A DNA stretch of 64,000 nt, from NCBI RefSeq assembly GCF_016801865.2, contig NC_068938.1:199681077-199745076 (forward strand). The letters run 5' to 3'. This document shows, piece by piece, positions 47,819-57,209 of this stretch (position 1 is its first letter; each line of letters opens with the position of its first letter). A program made the translations under genes and the position numbers. This DNA is from Culex pipiens pallens (Eukaryota; Arthropoda; Insecta; Diptera; Culicidae). Under the pieces are notes generated by a model that was given only the letters and a program-made list of their open reading frames with translations, did not search any database and had not been told where the DNA came from.

Positions 47819-49377
47819 TTTGAAATGTTAGGCTCCATTTCATAAACTCCACATTAAAGTAACGTAAAGTTCAACGTTTGAAATTAAATAGACAAATCCA
47901 GCGAAAGCTCAACGCTGCTTTTTGATGGTGAGAGATTTGACAGCTCCCATACTAAATGTCTCGATTTTCATACTTTTTGTTAATTTTCTTCTAAAATAAA
48001 ATACTTAACATATGAAAACTATATATTTTTGGTGCCCAAAATTCCTGCTGATTCGAATGGTGTACTTATCTCAATTGCAAATTTTTCGAACAGTTTTTAT
48101 TTTAATAATATTCTAGACACATTTTGTGCAACTAATCAATCAATACTTTTATCATAAATAATCATTTTATTGCTTAAAAATTGAGTTTTCCTGAGCTCCC
48201 ATATTCAAATACATGGAAGCTGTCATTTCTAACACCATTGGTCACCTAGCGGCCATTTCAAACTGGATACGTCTATTAACTGTGTTTAAAGAACCAATGA
48301 AACTTTTGTTGAGAATTTAGTTATTGAAAAACTGAAGATATATCTTAAGTAATAGTTGAGGAACTAAACAAAATAAAACAAAAACAAACTAAACACAGCT
48401 AACACGACGGGAAGTTTGTAAATGTATGAGTGAACACTACGCGGAACCGCTGAAAATGCTACATCAGTGTGAGTTAGCTTGAACGGTTGGGCAAGTTTTT
48501 GTTCTTGATTTTTTTTTCCTCTCCTCCCAAAACAAGTTCTAAACATTGAATCGAAAAATTCCGAAAATGGGACCATTTTCTAAATTTATTTGAAAACCGA
48601 TTCAAGGCAAACAGCGTTCCACGTACCGTAAACCACTGAGCAGCACTAAAACCCGGCAAATTTTCACGAATAACACACAAAAACACCACTCGCGCACTTT
48701 GCACACCTTTCGAGTTTGAACTGCGAACGAGAACAAGGGGAGAGAATCGACTTATTTTTTTGTTTTACTTCCTTCTGACAGTTGCGAATTCAAAACAACC
48801 GAGACACCAACACATGCGCAAAGTGCGCGCCAAACAAAAGCCTTGTTGCACAGAACGTCAAAAAGTCTACACAAACTAGGGATGTTCAAGTATTTTACCA
48901 TAGAGATATCCACGCGCGAGTTTGTGTGAGTATGTTTTTTTCGTGGATCATAGTCATACCCTACCCCAAACTGTTCAATTCTTATTTTATGTGAACCGTA
49001 CCACAAATTAATAAAATATGATTTTAAATGGTGAACTGCTTTACCGACACTTACCGACACCATTTGAAAAGGGAGGAGCCAAAAAATAAACTTTACAAAT
49101 GTTCTGGGAACTATGGATTTAAATGGGAATGGTAAGTATATGATTATTAATGGTGAGCGTTTTTTTTTTGTAATGTCCGGGATTTGTTACCGCTTGATGA
49201 TGATGTCTCCTGTTGATTCTTCCGTGGTGCTGCCGCCTTATCTAATTGAGCTATCTCAGTTACATTACGTTTGGCGGTTTAAAATGCATTTTATTATGAA
49301 ATGAGGCCTCAAAATTTATCATAAATATATCGTAACATGTATGGTAGAACCATACAAATAAATTATAGACCAATCAC
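47819..49377. other. Non-coding block, no gene seen
   Basis: AT-rich to 48350, then a more GC-balanced patch (48400-48950) with short frames on both strands. No protein or RNA gene can be supported. Confidence 0.45.
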
Positions 49378-49990
49378 ATGGCGAACAGTTATCGTTCTGA
49401 TAATGGTCAATCAATTGATTAAATTATTTGGACTTATAAAAATTATCACGAAAATAAATTAGCTTTACATACAAACTATATGGCAAACAGGTATATCGTT
49501 CCATGAATTGTTGTACAATTGTTTGGATTATTGGGACTTAAGAGTTTTTCGCTGAGCTTCAAGTTGGAAATACTACGTCGGCTATGGTACCCTTATGTTT
49601 TAACAATAGCTGTTCCGAAAAATCCTTACCATATGGCGAAAAGTTATATTTCTCCATGAATTGTTGAACAATTGTTTGAATCATCGGGACTTAAGAAAAT
49701 TTTCGCTAAAATTCATTTTTGGCTCAATCATACAAAAACTGTTTGAAATAATACCAAACATATGAGGAATAATTATATCGTACCATTAATTGTTGTGCAA
49801 TTGTTTCAATTATTAGGACTTAGGAAATTTAGGAAATTTTCCGCTTAGGCTTCTTTGACTAAATCATACCGAGTATCATAACTTTTATCATACCGGCTAC
49901 AGTACTATTATGTTCTAACAATAGCTGTTTCGAACCATCCTAATCGTATGACGAATAGATACCGTTCATTAAATTGTAGGAAAAAAAATC
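49378..49990 (+). repeat. Degenerate tandem repeat, period about 150
   Basis: The phrase ATATGGCGAA followed by a TATATCG..CCATGAATTG stretch recurs with changes near 49378, 49479, 49629, 49759 and 49942. TTGTACAATTGTTTGGAT-like and GGGACTTAAG-like phrases follow at matching offsets. The units are strongly diverged and unequal in length. Confidence 0.6.
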
Positions 49991-50933
49991 AACCATTCGA
50001 ATATGTCAAGATAAGTGTAACAATTCGGGAAATAGTACCATTTTAATTTTGTTATATGGTCGTGACATTATATCAACAATATCACAAATGGTAACCATAC
50101 CAGAAATAATTTTCTTATGATTTCGACAGTTTCACCTTTGGTATTTGATTATGCGGGTACAAACAAGCATCGCGCGAAAAATCGTCAAACGCTATTGTCC
50201 GTTTCTCTCGAAGGTACACGCCGCGCGGCATTTCAGAATGTGCCGCAGACACTGTTGCCAGCGATTTTCTGCACTTTTGGTGCAATAAAAAACATTCCCG
50301 GCAACAATGCCATTCAATTCGAAGAAGAAGATCAACAAAAACAAAACGCACAATATGGGATTTGACCGATTTGACAGCGCGCATTTGCCGAAAGTGCGGC
50401 GCGTCGTTTCGAGACTGGTATGCCGCGTGTCTTTTTCGGGAATACGCGCAATACTTTCCTTTTCTGTTCCTTTCCAGCTGCGTATCTTATCAAAACGTGG
50501 GCAGCGAATGACCAATCGAGAAATTAAAAGTGAGAGTGTGTGCGTGCAACAAGGAGTTAAACTTTTCGAAAAGCCATGGTAACCTTCACAACAACTGCAC
50601 AGAAAGTTTAACTCGATGTTGCGATTTGACAGCTCGATGGTCAAAGTTGCCGTTAATAAACGTTTAACGAATAACCAGCACCACATCAGAACGTAGTCCT
50701 ACGTTGGCATATTTTGTAGAATTATCAAGTGAACAGCAAACTCTACACAGCAATGTTTACAAAACACATGACGAGGTGGAGTAAAAATTGTGACAGCTCT
50801 GTCATCCGCAGGTTACACAATCGATGCGGACCGAGCCAGTTCCAAAGGGCCAGTAAAGTTGGAAAAATCCCGGTTGTTCCGAGGTTACCCGTGACATTTT
50901 GCATTATATTTATCGTGTTCAAAGTTTCTCAAG
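49991..50933. other. Upstream region of the membrane-protein gene
   Basis: No gene body is supported; frames of 82-164 codons overlap on both strands between 50110 and 50690. The 3' part must contain the promoter and 5' leader of the gene starting at 50934, but I see no clear TATA box or initiator. Confidence 0.4.
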
Positions 50934-51484
50934 ATGACCGAAGCCGCCGCCAACCAGCAGTCCCTGTGCAAGACGCTTGGACTGAAGCCGCTGACGAAGG
51001 AAAACATTTTGTTTTACTACATCCCGGTACAGTCGATGGTCAGCTATGCGGCTCTTTCCGTAAACGTCATGAATCCGTCGATTGCCATCCGGTAAGCACC
51101 AGTCTATTAATAGTGCAGCCCTAAATCGTCCGAGATCCGAGGCATGTAAACAATTCCTTTCCTTGATCTTTCAGGCTGCTGCCAAAACGAGACGTGACCA
51201 ACTTTTTGCTGGTGCACACCCTGCTCGGAACAACGCTCTACTTCTACAGCAGGCCGCACATGGCGCTGGTTGCGAGTGGCCAGAAGCGGGCCGCGTACAG
51301 TATCGTCGGATCCGCCCTGTTCAGCTTCGGATCGGTGCTCGTTTGGGCCGTGCTGCGGAGTGCCATCCCACGGAACAACGCCGCGGCCACGATTCTCGGG
51401 CTTTCATCGGGGGCGGTACTGGCCAAGCTGACCTACGATTACCTGGACAGCAACGATAAGCTGGTGGTGGCCAAGAAGAACTAA
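50934..51484 (+). CDS. Small multi-pass membrane protein, unknown
   Basis: This is a two-exon gene. Exon 1 is 50934-51091, an 83-base intron starts GTAAGC (51092) and ends TTTCAG (51174), and exon 2 is 51175-51484. The intron splits an Arg codon (CG/G), and the join gives a continuous 155-residue protein. Hydrophobic stretches suitable for membrane crossing lie near residues 25-45, 61-78, 93-113 and 121-140. The N-terminal 24 residues are polar and the C-terminus is Lys-rich (AKKN). I do not recognise the family. The clean splice sites, uninterrupted frame and high third-position GC compared with the surroundings support a real gene. An ER or mitochondrial membrane location is possible but not shown. 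The next gene, H2A, lies 412 bp downstream and converges on it. Confidence 0.85.
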
Positions 51485-51820
51485 AACGGTTCGGTAAAAG
51501 TAAAGGCAAAAGTTGTGAACCATTTGAATCCAGTTTTTATTTTTGATAGGCTTGAATTAGATGATGACCGAAGTTGGATGAAATCAAAATTTAATTATTT
51601 CATTTTACACCTTACTACTAATGCGATAGTGTCTTTATTAATCTTTCCTTGTCCAGTTATAAGAAATGAATAAAGAATTTTTAAAGTCCACTTACATCCA
51701 ATATTACAATTAGCTCCACTTGTCGAAACGTTAATGCGCCCTTTTCGAATGGTGGTCCAGAATTTTATGAGAAAATATTTTTGTTTCAGTGTCAACTTGT
51801 TATATTTAGTTGATTAAGAA

Positions 51821-51836
51821 AAGAATAACTCTTTTG
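51821..51836 (-). promoter_or_regulatory. H2A histone downstream element
   Basis: On the minus strand the purine-rich CAAAAGAGTTATTCTT lies about 14 bases after the H2A stem-loop. It is the expected U7 snRNA pairing site for 3' cleavage. The core AAAGAGTTATTCTT is identical to the one after H2B. Confidence 0.7.
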
Positions 51837-51849
51837 TACTAAATTCAGT

Positions 51850-51865
51850 CGCCCTAAAAAGGGCG
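51850..51865 (-). terminator. Histone 3' stem-loop of H2A
   Basis: CGCCCTTTTTAGGGCG on the minus strand has a 6-bp stem and a 4-base loop, 31 bases after the H2A stop. The loop is TTTT rather than the usual TTTC. It is the SLBP-bound end signal of non-polyadenylated histone mRNA. Confidence 0.9.
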
Positions 51866-51896
51866 GTTTAGTAAGCGTTAGTCAGTCCGTCAGAAT

Positions 51897-52277
51897 CTAC
51901 TCCGACTTCTTCTCCTGGGTCTTCTGCGGCAGCAACACGGCGTGGATGTTCGGCAACACGCCGCCCTGGGACAGGGTCACGCCAGCCATCAGCTTGTTCA
52001 GCTCCTCGTCGTTTCGGATGGCCAACTGCAGGTGCCGCGGGATGATCCGGGTGCGCTTGTTGTCCCGGGCGGCGTTTCCTCCCAGTTCCAGAACTTCTGC
52101 TGCCAGATACTCCAGCACCGCGGCCAGATAGACCGAAGCGCCGCTTCCGATGATGTTAGCGTAGTTTCCCTTCTTAAGGTATCGATGGACACGGCTGACC
52201 GGGAACTGCAGCCCTGAGCGATCCGACCGAGAACGCGGTTTCGTTTTGGCCTTGGCTCCTTGACCTCGAGCGGACAT
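51897..52277 (-). CDS. H2A: Histone H2A, divergent replication-dependent copy
   Basis: A 126-residue core histone with no intron. It pairs with H2B in the nucleosome. The histone fold is complete: GLQFP, the helix VYLAAVLEYLAAEVLEL, NAARDNK, TRIIPRHLQLAIRNDEELN and GGVLPNI are all visible. The acidic-patch residues of LEYLAAEVLE and NDEE are kept. It differs from the canonical insect H2A, as I know it, at many sites: an SARGQGAKAKTKPRS-type tail, PVSRVHR for PVGRIHR, ANIIGSGAS for AERVGAGAP (losing one loop Glu), GGNAARDNKR, MAGVTLSQ, and a C-terminus QKTQEKKSE that lacks an H2A.X SQ motif. It is transcribed divergently from H2B and carries a 3' stem-loop and downstream element, so it should be S-phase expressed. 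No disabling change is seen. It could be a germline- or stage-specific paralogue. Confidence 0.95.
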   Translation of the reverse strand: MSARGQGAKAKTKPRSRSDRSGLQFPVSRVHRYLKKGNYANIIGSGASVYLAAVLEYLAAEVLELGGNAARDNKRTRIIPRHLQLAIRNDEELNKLMAGVTLSQGGVLPNIHAVLLPQKTQEKKSE

Positions 52278-52546
52278 GATGTATTCGGTAAGGAGTTGCT
52301 ACGGTTAACGATAAAGTTGGTGTGAAAAATTTGCCCTCCCGAAAATTTGTTATATAATCACTCAGTTGGCGTTTCGAGCAGAGAGGGGGCGGAGCTACGA
52401 ATGACGTAGAGAGAAGGAAGCAAACGCCAAAGGAGGAGCATTCGTTCCCTACTCGCGCTAACAAAACCAACTGTTGCCCAGCCGACAGTATCATTCCTAC
52501 TGTGACTGTTGAAGTATTAACATCGAATCCACGACCCAGAACCAAC
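52278..52546. promoter_or_regulatory. Shared divergent H2A/H2B promoter
   Basis: 269 bases separate the two start codons. A TATATAA box (52350-52356, read on the minus strand) lies about 75 bases upstream of the H2A ATG, a reasonable distance for a short leader. No equally clear TATA box lies close to H2B; a TCATTCC initiator-like word sits at 52491. Divergent sharing of one promoter is the usual arrangement of metazoan H2A/H2B pairs. Confidence 0.7.
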
Positions 52547-52936
52547 ATGCCTCCGAAAACGGCCATCTCTAAGAAGATGGCTGTTGGCAAGGCGTCGAAG
52601 AACATCGTCAAGGGTGCTGCTGCTGATGGAGGTAGAAAGGCGCGCAAAGTTCGTCGCTCGGAAAACTACCACCGGTACATCCTGTTGGTGCTGAAGCAGG
52701 TCCACCCGGACACGCGCATCTCGAAGAAGTCTATGAGCATCATGAACAGCTTCGTGAACGACATCTTCGAGCGGATTGCGGCGGAAGCTTCTCGGCTGGC
52801 CCATTACAACAAGCGGATGACGATTTCGTCGCGGGAGATTCAAACGGCCGTCCGTTTGCTGCTGCCGGGAGAGCTAGCCAAGCACGCCGTGTCCGAGGGA
52901 ACCAAGGCAGTCACCAAGTTTACCAGCTCCAAGTAG
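52547..52936 (+). CDS. H2B: Histone H2B, divergent replication-dependent copy
   Basis: A 129-residue core histone, intronless. The start is the ATG of MPPKT, which is the family start; the upstream in-frame extension is not needed. The fold is complete: VLKQVHPDT, MSIMNSFVNDIFERIAAEAS, LAHYNKR, TISSREIQTAVRLLLPGELA and KHAVSEGTKAVTK are present, including the Lys of EGTKAV that is ubiquitinated in other species. Changes from canonical insect H2B lie mainly in the tail (MAVGKASKNIVKGAAADGG, with GRKARKVRR in place of a long Lys run), in YHRYILL for YAIYIYK, in TRISKKS for TGISSKA, and in KRMTISS for KRSTITS. It is paired head-to-head with an equally divergent H2A. A consensus 3' stem-loop lies 16 bases after the stop. 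Confidence 0.95.
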   Translation: MPPKTAISKKMAVGKASKNIVKGAAADGGRKARKVRRSENYHRYILLVLKQVHPDTRISKKSMSIMNSFVNDIFERIAAEASRLAHYNKRMTISSREIQTAVRLLLPGELAKHAVSEGTKAVTKFTSSK

Positions 52937-52952
52937 AGGAGTTAAACTAAAC

Positions 52953-52968
52953 GGCCCTTTTCAGGGCC
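52953..52968 (+). terminator. Histone 3' stem-loop of H2B
   Basis: GGCCCTTTTCAGGGCC is a perfect match to the metazoan consensus, 16 bases after the H2B stop. Confidence 0.97.
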
Positions 52969-52979
52969 ACTACATATTC

Positions 52980-52996
52980 ACGAAAGAGTTATTCTT
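52980..52996 (+). promoter_or_regulatory. H2B histone downstream element
   Basis: CGAAAGAGTTATTCTTC begins 12 bases after the stem-loop and shares AAAGAGTTATTCTT with the H2A element. It is the expected U7 snRNA pairing site. Confidence 0.75.
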
Positions 52997-53263
52997 CAAA
53001 ATCAATCAGCGTAAACGTTTCTTGAGGGCGAATTCCCGAGTCGAATGGTTGCGATTCCGGTAAATTTTCTCAACTATCGAAAGTTCCACATCTCAAACTG
53101 ATGGAAAACCGCAACAATTATTTCACGAATATGGTTCAAAATCTGCCTCCTTGGTTGATCCAGATTCCGCTAAGAACAAGATTGTTCGTTCGACAAAGTG
53201 GTGAACGCAGAACGCTGTGACAATTCGATTTTTCCATCAACTGTCAGTCGAACAATCTAAAGG

Positions 53264-53531
53264 GGTTGCTTTGTTCAATGGTCAATGACTGGCAGGCTAT
53301 GATGACAGGCGCAAAATTTAGCGTTTACGTCCAGATCTGAGGGCTTTTGTTAATTTGATTTGATTAACCGTGGTGGATTTTCTAGAAATAATTCGAACGG
53401 TTAACCAAATCAAATTAACAAAAAGCCCTCTGACCAATTCATACCAGAAAAGAAAATTGTCGTAAGGCCTGAACGCAAACGCAAAATTTTGCGCCTGTCA
53501 ACAGTCTGCTTTTCCCTTGAACAAAGCACCC
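53264..53531. mobile_element. Imperfect fold-back MITE between H2B and H3
   Basis: The outer ends GGTTGCTTTGTTCAATGG and CCTTGAACAAAGCACC are inverted. Inner arms pair GACAGGCGCAAAATTT with AAAATTTTGCGCCTGTC, and GGGCTTTTGTTAATTTG with CAAATTAACAAAAAGCCC. A separate small hairpin (AGATTGTTCG / CGAACAATCT) lies just to the left at about 53180-53258. There is no coding sequence. Confidence 0.65.
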
Positions 53532-53820
53532 ATCAGCGATTCTCAACGGGGGTACCGAGCCTACTTGATTTACACGGTAGGGGGTACCAGCCTAGAAGGT
53601 TGAAAATGGCTGCTGTAGATGGTTCGATTGGCAAAATCAAACTGGTACACAGACAAACTTGCTGCTTGCAAACACGCATATTCGCCCTATCGAAACGGAC
53701 CTCATAAATGCACAATGTGAAAATGGAAAAACGGTAATTATTAATTAACACTTGCGCAAAATAGATTCGAAATGCATTACACGCTCTTCCAAAGTTTAAC
53801 CTAGTGAAATTGTCAAGATA

Positions 53821-53833
53821 AACTCTTTCGTGA
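53821..53833 (-). promoter_or_regulatory. H3 histone downstream element
   Basis: On the minus strand CACGAAAGAGTT follows the H3 stem-loop by about 13 bases and matches the purine-rich U7 target seen after H2B. Confidence 0.7.
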
Positions 53834-53845
53834 TTCATTTGGGGT

Positions 53846-53861
53846 GGCCCTGAAAAGGGCC
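53846..53861 (-). terminator. Histone 3' stem-loop of H3
   Basis: GGCCCTTTTCAGGGCC on the minus strand is identical to the H2B stem-loop, 52 bases after the H3 stop. Confidence 0.97.
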
Positions 53862-53913
53862 GATTTGGAATTAGACTCTTTCAACAGATTGGAACTGATA
53901 AGAACTAAATCTT

Positions 53914-54324
53914 TTAGGAGCGCTCGCCACGAATGCGACGAGCTAGTTGGATGTCCTTGGGCATGATCGTGACACGTTTGGCGTGGATCGCACACAGGTT
54001 CGTGTCCTCGAACAGCCCCACCAGATACGCCTCGCAGGCCTCCTGCAGCGCCATCACGGCCGAACTCTGGAACCGCAGATCCGTCTTGAAGTCCTGGGCG
54101 ACCTCGCGCACCAACCGCTGGAAGGGCAGCTTCCGCAGCAACAACTCCGTCGACTTCTGGTAGCGGCGAATCTCGCGCAGCGCCACGGTCCCCGGCCGGA
54201 ATCGGTGCGGCTTCTTCACTCCTCCGGTGGCCGGCGCACTCTTGCGAGCTGCCTTCGTGGCCAACTGTTTCCGCGGTGCTTTTCCCCCGGTGGACTTGCG
54301 AGCGGTTTGCTTCGTGCGAGCCAT
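53914..54324 (-). CDS. H3: Histone H3, replication-dependent type
   Basis: A 136-residue intronless H3 (Met included). The N-terminal tail with K4, K9, S10, K14, K27 and K36 is intact, and SAVM at 87-90 with Ala31 marks the replication-coupled H3.1/H3.2 type rather than H3.3. Relative to the nearly invariant animal H3, I see five conservative changes: Tyr41 to Phe, Ile62 to Leu, Ile74 to Val, Ser96 to Cys (as in mammalian H3.1) and the final Ala135 to Ser. It is transcribed away from a TATAAAAG box (54404-54411, minus strand), with an inverted CCAAT word in AGCCAATCA near 54432. It has a consensus 3' stem-loop. It is nearly 1 kb from H2B and not divergently paired with H4, which is absent here. 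Confidence 0.97.
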   Translation of the reverse strand: MARTKQTARKSTGGKAPRKQLATKAARKSAPATGGVKKPHRFRPGTVALREIRRYQKSTELLLRKLPFQRLVREVAQDFKTDLRFQSSAVMALQEACEAYLVGLFEDTNLCAIHAKRVTIMPKDIQLARRIRGERS

Positions 54325-54403
54325 GGTCCTTAGTCAGCTTCCGATGCGATGTTACTCCGTCGAATATTACAGTGAGAATGACGGAATTTGACACTGCCAA
54401 CTT

Positions 54404-54440
54404 CTTTTATAGGCTAGCCGGGTTGGAGAACAGCCAATCA
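54404..54440 (-). promoter_or_regulatory. H3 core promoter
   Basis: Reading on the minus strand, an ATTGG (CCAAT complement) near 54432-54436 is followed about 20 bases later by TATAAAAG (54411-54404). The H3 ATG is 80 bases further. The arrangement is standard for a histone gene. Confidence 0.75.
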
Positions 54441-54444
54441 CAGC

Positions 54445-55436
54445 GCAGCAAGGAGAAAAAACGCGCAAAACAAAAACAAAATTGTGGAAAGGGACTGAAG
54501 AGGTTTAAGGTTCTTTCACACTTGTCCGGATCAATTTGAACTTCATTGTATGTGGAAGAATTAAAATTGAATTTATATTTTTATTTTCTGCATGATGAAA
54601 TAGTTAAAGCAAAACAATGCATTTAAATGAGCTAATGATGTAGTTAAATTAGTTGATGTTAACAATAAGGTGCATAAAATAAAGATTCTTATGCATACTT
54701 TATAAATCACAAAAAATTTAAAACGGATTTTAAACCGTTTTGCAGAATTTGCTTCGTGGTTTTTTTGACAGAATGTGCCTTCTCTAAATGCTCGATCTGA
54801 AATTGGTCATTGTCATTTTTTGGTTATTTTGTATCATATGTAATTAAAATGAGTGATGAGAAAAATAATGTTTGGGAGCAGAGGTGCATCGGCACGGCAC
54901 GGGTGCTGCTCTTGTTCTTCTAAGATTTAAAAACACCGTGTTTTTAATTAAAGTACGCGCACGGGCACTGTGTCAGAACTTTGACTGAACGTGGAAATGT
55001 CATTATTTTTTCTGGTTTAATTTTTTTGCAGCGAAAAAAGTAGGAAAATAAAGCTGAATAGAACCGTGAAGTGATAAACATCATCGATTATCCGTGTGTG
55101 AAACCAAAATGAACAATGTGGAATAGCTGTCTAGTGGTCCAGATTGTTGAAAGCTTAGGAATTCGGATGTTTGAGGACCGTTTTATGCAAACCCATTTTT
55201 TAAATACTCTTTGACTTTAACCTTTGCTGTGGGATTTCAAGATACGGAAACAACGAACAGTGCGCTTTGCTAGAAAATGTATCCATTTTACAGTTTTTTA
55301 AGGTGAGTTCTAGATAAATATTTTATGTTTTGATGAGTATCTGAGAATGGGCTTCGGCGCTACACCAATTCGTGAAAAGCACTAGCCTAGTTCAAAATAT
55401 AAATGAAGAAGAGTTGAATATTGTTCAAAAAACGAT
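54445..55436. other. Non-coding block, no gene seen
   Basis: AT-rich intergenic DNA between the H3 promoter and the repeat nest. Short frames only. Confidence 0.5.
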
Positions 55437-55486
55437 GCTTAATCCACCTTTAGGTGGTTGGTGCCTTCCTCACATTCATAAAGTCA

Positions 55487-55709
55487 ATCCAGGTTTTTAA
55501 ACGAAAATGGCGTTCGAATGATGAACACTTGAAATGTCAAAATCACGCGGTGATATATCAATATATATATCGGTGGTATACCAACATTACGAAAAAAAGT
55601 GTACTATGACATGACAGCCACATTTTTTTCTTATGTTGGTGCTACTGCGCGATTTTGACATTTCAGACGTTCACCATTTCGAATGCCATCTTCGCTTAAA
55701 AACCTGGAT
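55487..55709. mobile_element. 223-bp MITE nested in repeat copy C
   Basis: The inverted ends are ATCCAGGTTTTTAAACGAAA and the complement of TTCGCTTAAAAACCTGGAT, with further pairing inward (GGCGTTCGAA with TTCGAATGCC). Its centre is an AT-rich (ATATAT) stretch. The target duplication is not clear. Confidence 0.7.
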
Positions 55710-55929
55710 ACATTCAGTAAAAATAGCAACATTCCCTTAACATGTTTAACAAATCAATTTTATTACTGATTTCTTTTGATAGGGTTCGCAGACCTTCAAT
55801 TTTTCTGGCTCATCGGCAAGGTCTGATAAAAAAACCTATCCAACGAAAGTTCACATGGAAGATTCAGACAATATTTTTTATCACAATATCTCAGATCCGG
55901 CCTCATGAAAGTATATAAATAACACTTAA

Positions 55930-56097
55930 GGGAGCGTTCTTTTATTACGTAACGCGAAAAATCGGACTTTTAGACCCCCTCCCCCCCCCCTCGTAACAAA
56001 ATTTCCATACAAATTTTAAAAATTTTGTATGGAGCGTAACACGGCCTCCGACCCCCCCCTCCCCCCCTACTGCGTTACGTAATAAAAGAACGCTCCC
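55930..56097. mobile_element. Harbinger/Tourist-like MITE, copy 2
   Basis: The ends are GGGAGCGTTCTTTTATTACG and its exact complement. TAA flanks both sides (55927-55929 and 56098-56100), which is the 3-bp duplication expected of PIF/Harbinger elements. The interior has C-rich and G-rich runs and a central TTTGTATGG stretch. Confidence 0.85.
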
Positions 56098-56862
56098 TAA
56101 GTGCCACTAACTTTTGATAGGGTTGTCAGATCCTTGATCCTTTAGGCTCATTTGAAAGGTCTTTCAATTATCTAACTAACGATGGGTCGCATGATGGACC
56201 CGGACATAATTTTTACTGAAATATCTGAGATCCGGCTCCCAAAAAGTGCATAAATAACACTTAAGTGCTAATAACTTTTGATAGGGTTGTCAGATCTTCA
56301 ATGTTTTGGGCTCATTGGAAAGGTCTTTTTAATACCTTTATAAAAATGTATAACATGATAGGGTTTCTTGCAAAAACCACCCTTTTTACAATCTTCCGGA
56401 CATACGCCAAAATCGTTTTTTTAGCTTAACTTTGAAGTACTTAACTAAACTTGCTGATTTTAAATAGAGACCTATGGGACCCCAAGACGGATCGAATGAG
56501 ACTAATACGGTCAAAATCCGTTCATCCAGTCCGGAGATAATCGAGTGACAATTTTTTTGTCCACCCACCTACACACATCCACACAGACATTTGCTCAGAA
56601 CATGATTCTGAGTCGATAGGTATACGTGAAGGTGGGTCTACGAGGTCGAATTAAGAAGTTCATTTTTCGAGTGATTTTATAGCCTTTCCTCAGTAAGGTG
56701 AGGAACAAGGGGGATGACACTTCCGCGTTGACCGAGCGATAAAGATTCCTTTGCTAACCTTTTCAGCGTTCACTTTTACCTTTCCGCTTTTTCATGCTTT
56801 AACTTGCGATAACCGCGTTAACTCGCGTTTTTGTTTACCTTTTCTTGCGTTTTCGCATCACA

Positions 56863-56934
56863 CTGCTCGATTTTTTTGACACCGAGAACTGTCAAGAGCA
56901 AATGACAGTTCTCGATGTCAAATCAGTCGAGCAG
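56863..56934. repeat. 72-bp hairpin inside the composite element
   Basis: CTGCTCGA at the left pairs with TCGAGCAG at the right, and TTGACACCGAGAACTGTCA pairs with TGACAGTTCTCGATGTCAA around an 8-base loop AGAGCAAA. One arm mismatch and a small bulge are present. It may be a nested MITE or a subterminal structure of the host element. Confidence 0.75.
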
Positions 56935-57209
56935 TTTGTTTTGCCAATTTTTTCTCCGTCACCGGACTAGATCGTCGATTTAAAAAAAAACGGGGGCACC
57001 CGGACAGGAGTCAGCAGGACACAGCGGCCCGGCTTTAGCATGTTGGCAGCATCCGGACAGAACGGCAGCAACTGCAACCTGAAAGATCGGCATTGTTTAC
57101 CGTCCGCTAAAAAAATTAAGAAATACTAATTCACGCGTTTTGTCTTGTGTTTTGCATAAATCCGGTCGCTGGAGTACGTTGCGGACCCGGTCGATCGTGT
57201 CGCAGATTG

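Noticed and set aside
52502..52546. N-terminal extension of H2B by 15 residues
   Set aside because: It would begin at a GTG. The ATG at 52547 gives the universal MPPKT start of insect H2B.
52174..52647. 157-codon minus-strand frame across the H2A/H2B promoter
   Set aside because: It runs antisense through the H2B start and out of frame with H2A; it is a shadow of the two histone genes.
53813..54400. 195-codon minus-strand frame over H3
   Set aside because: It is a shadow frame of the H3 gene; the true H3 frame is 53914-54324.
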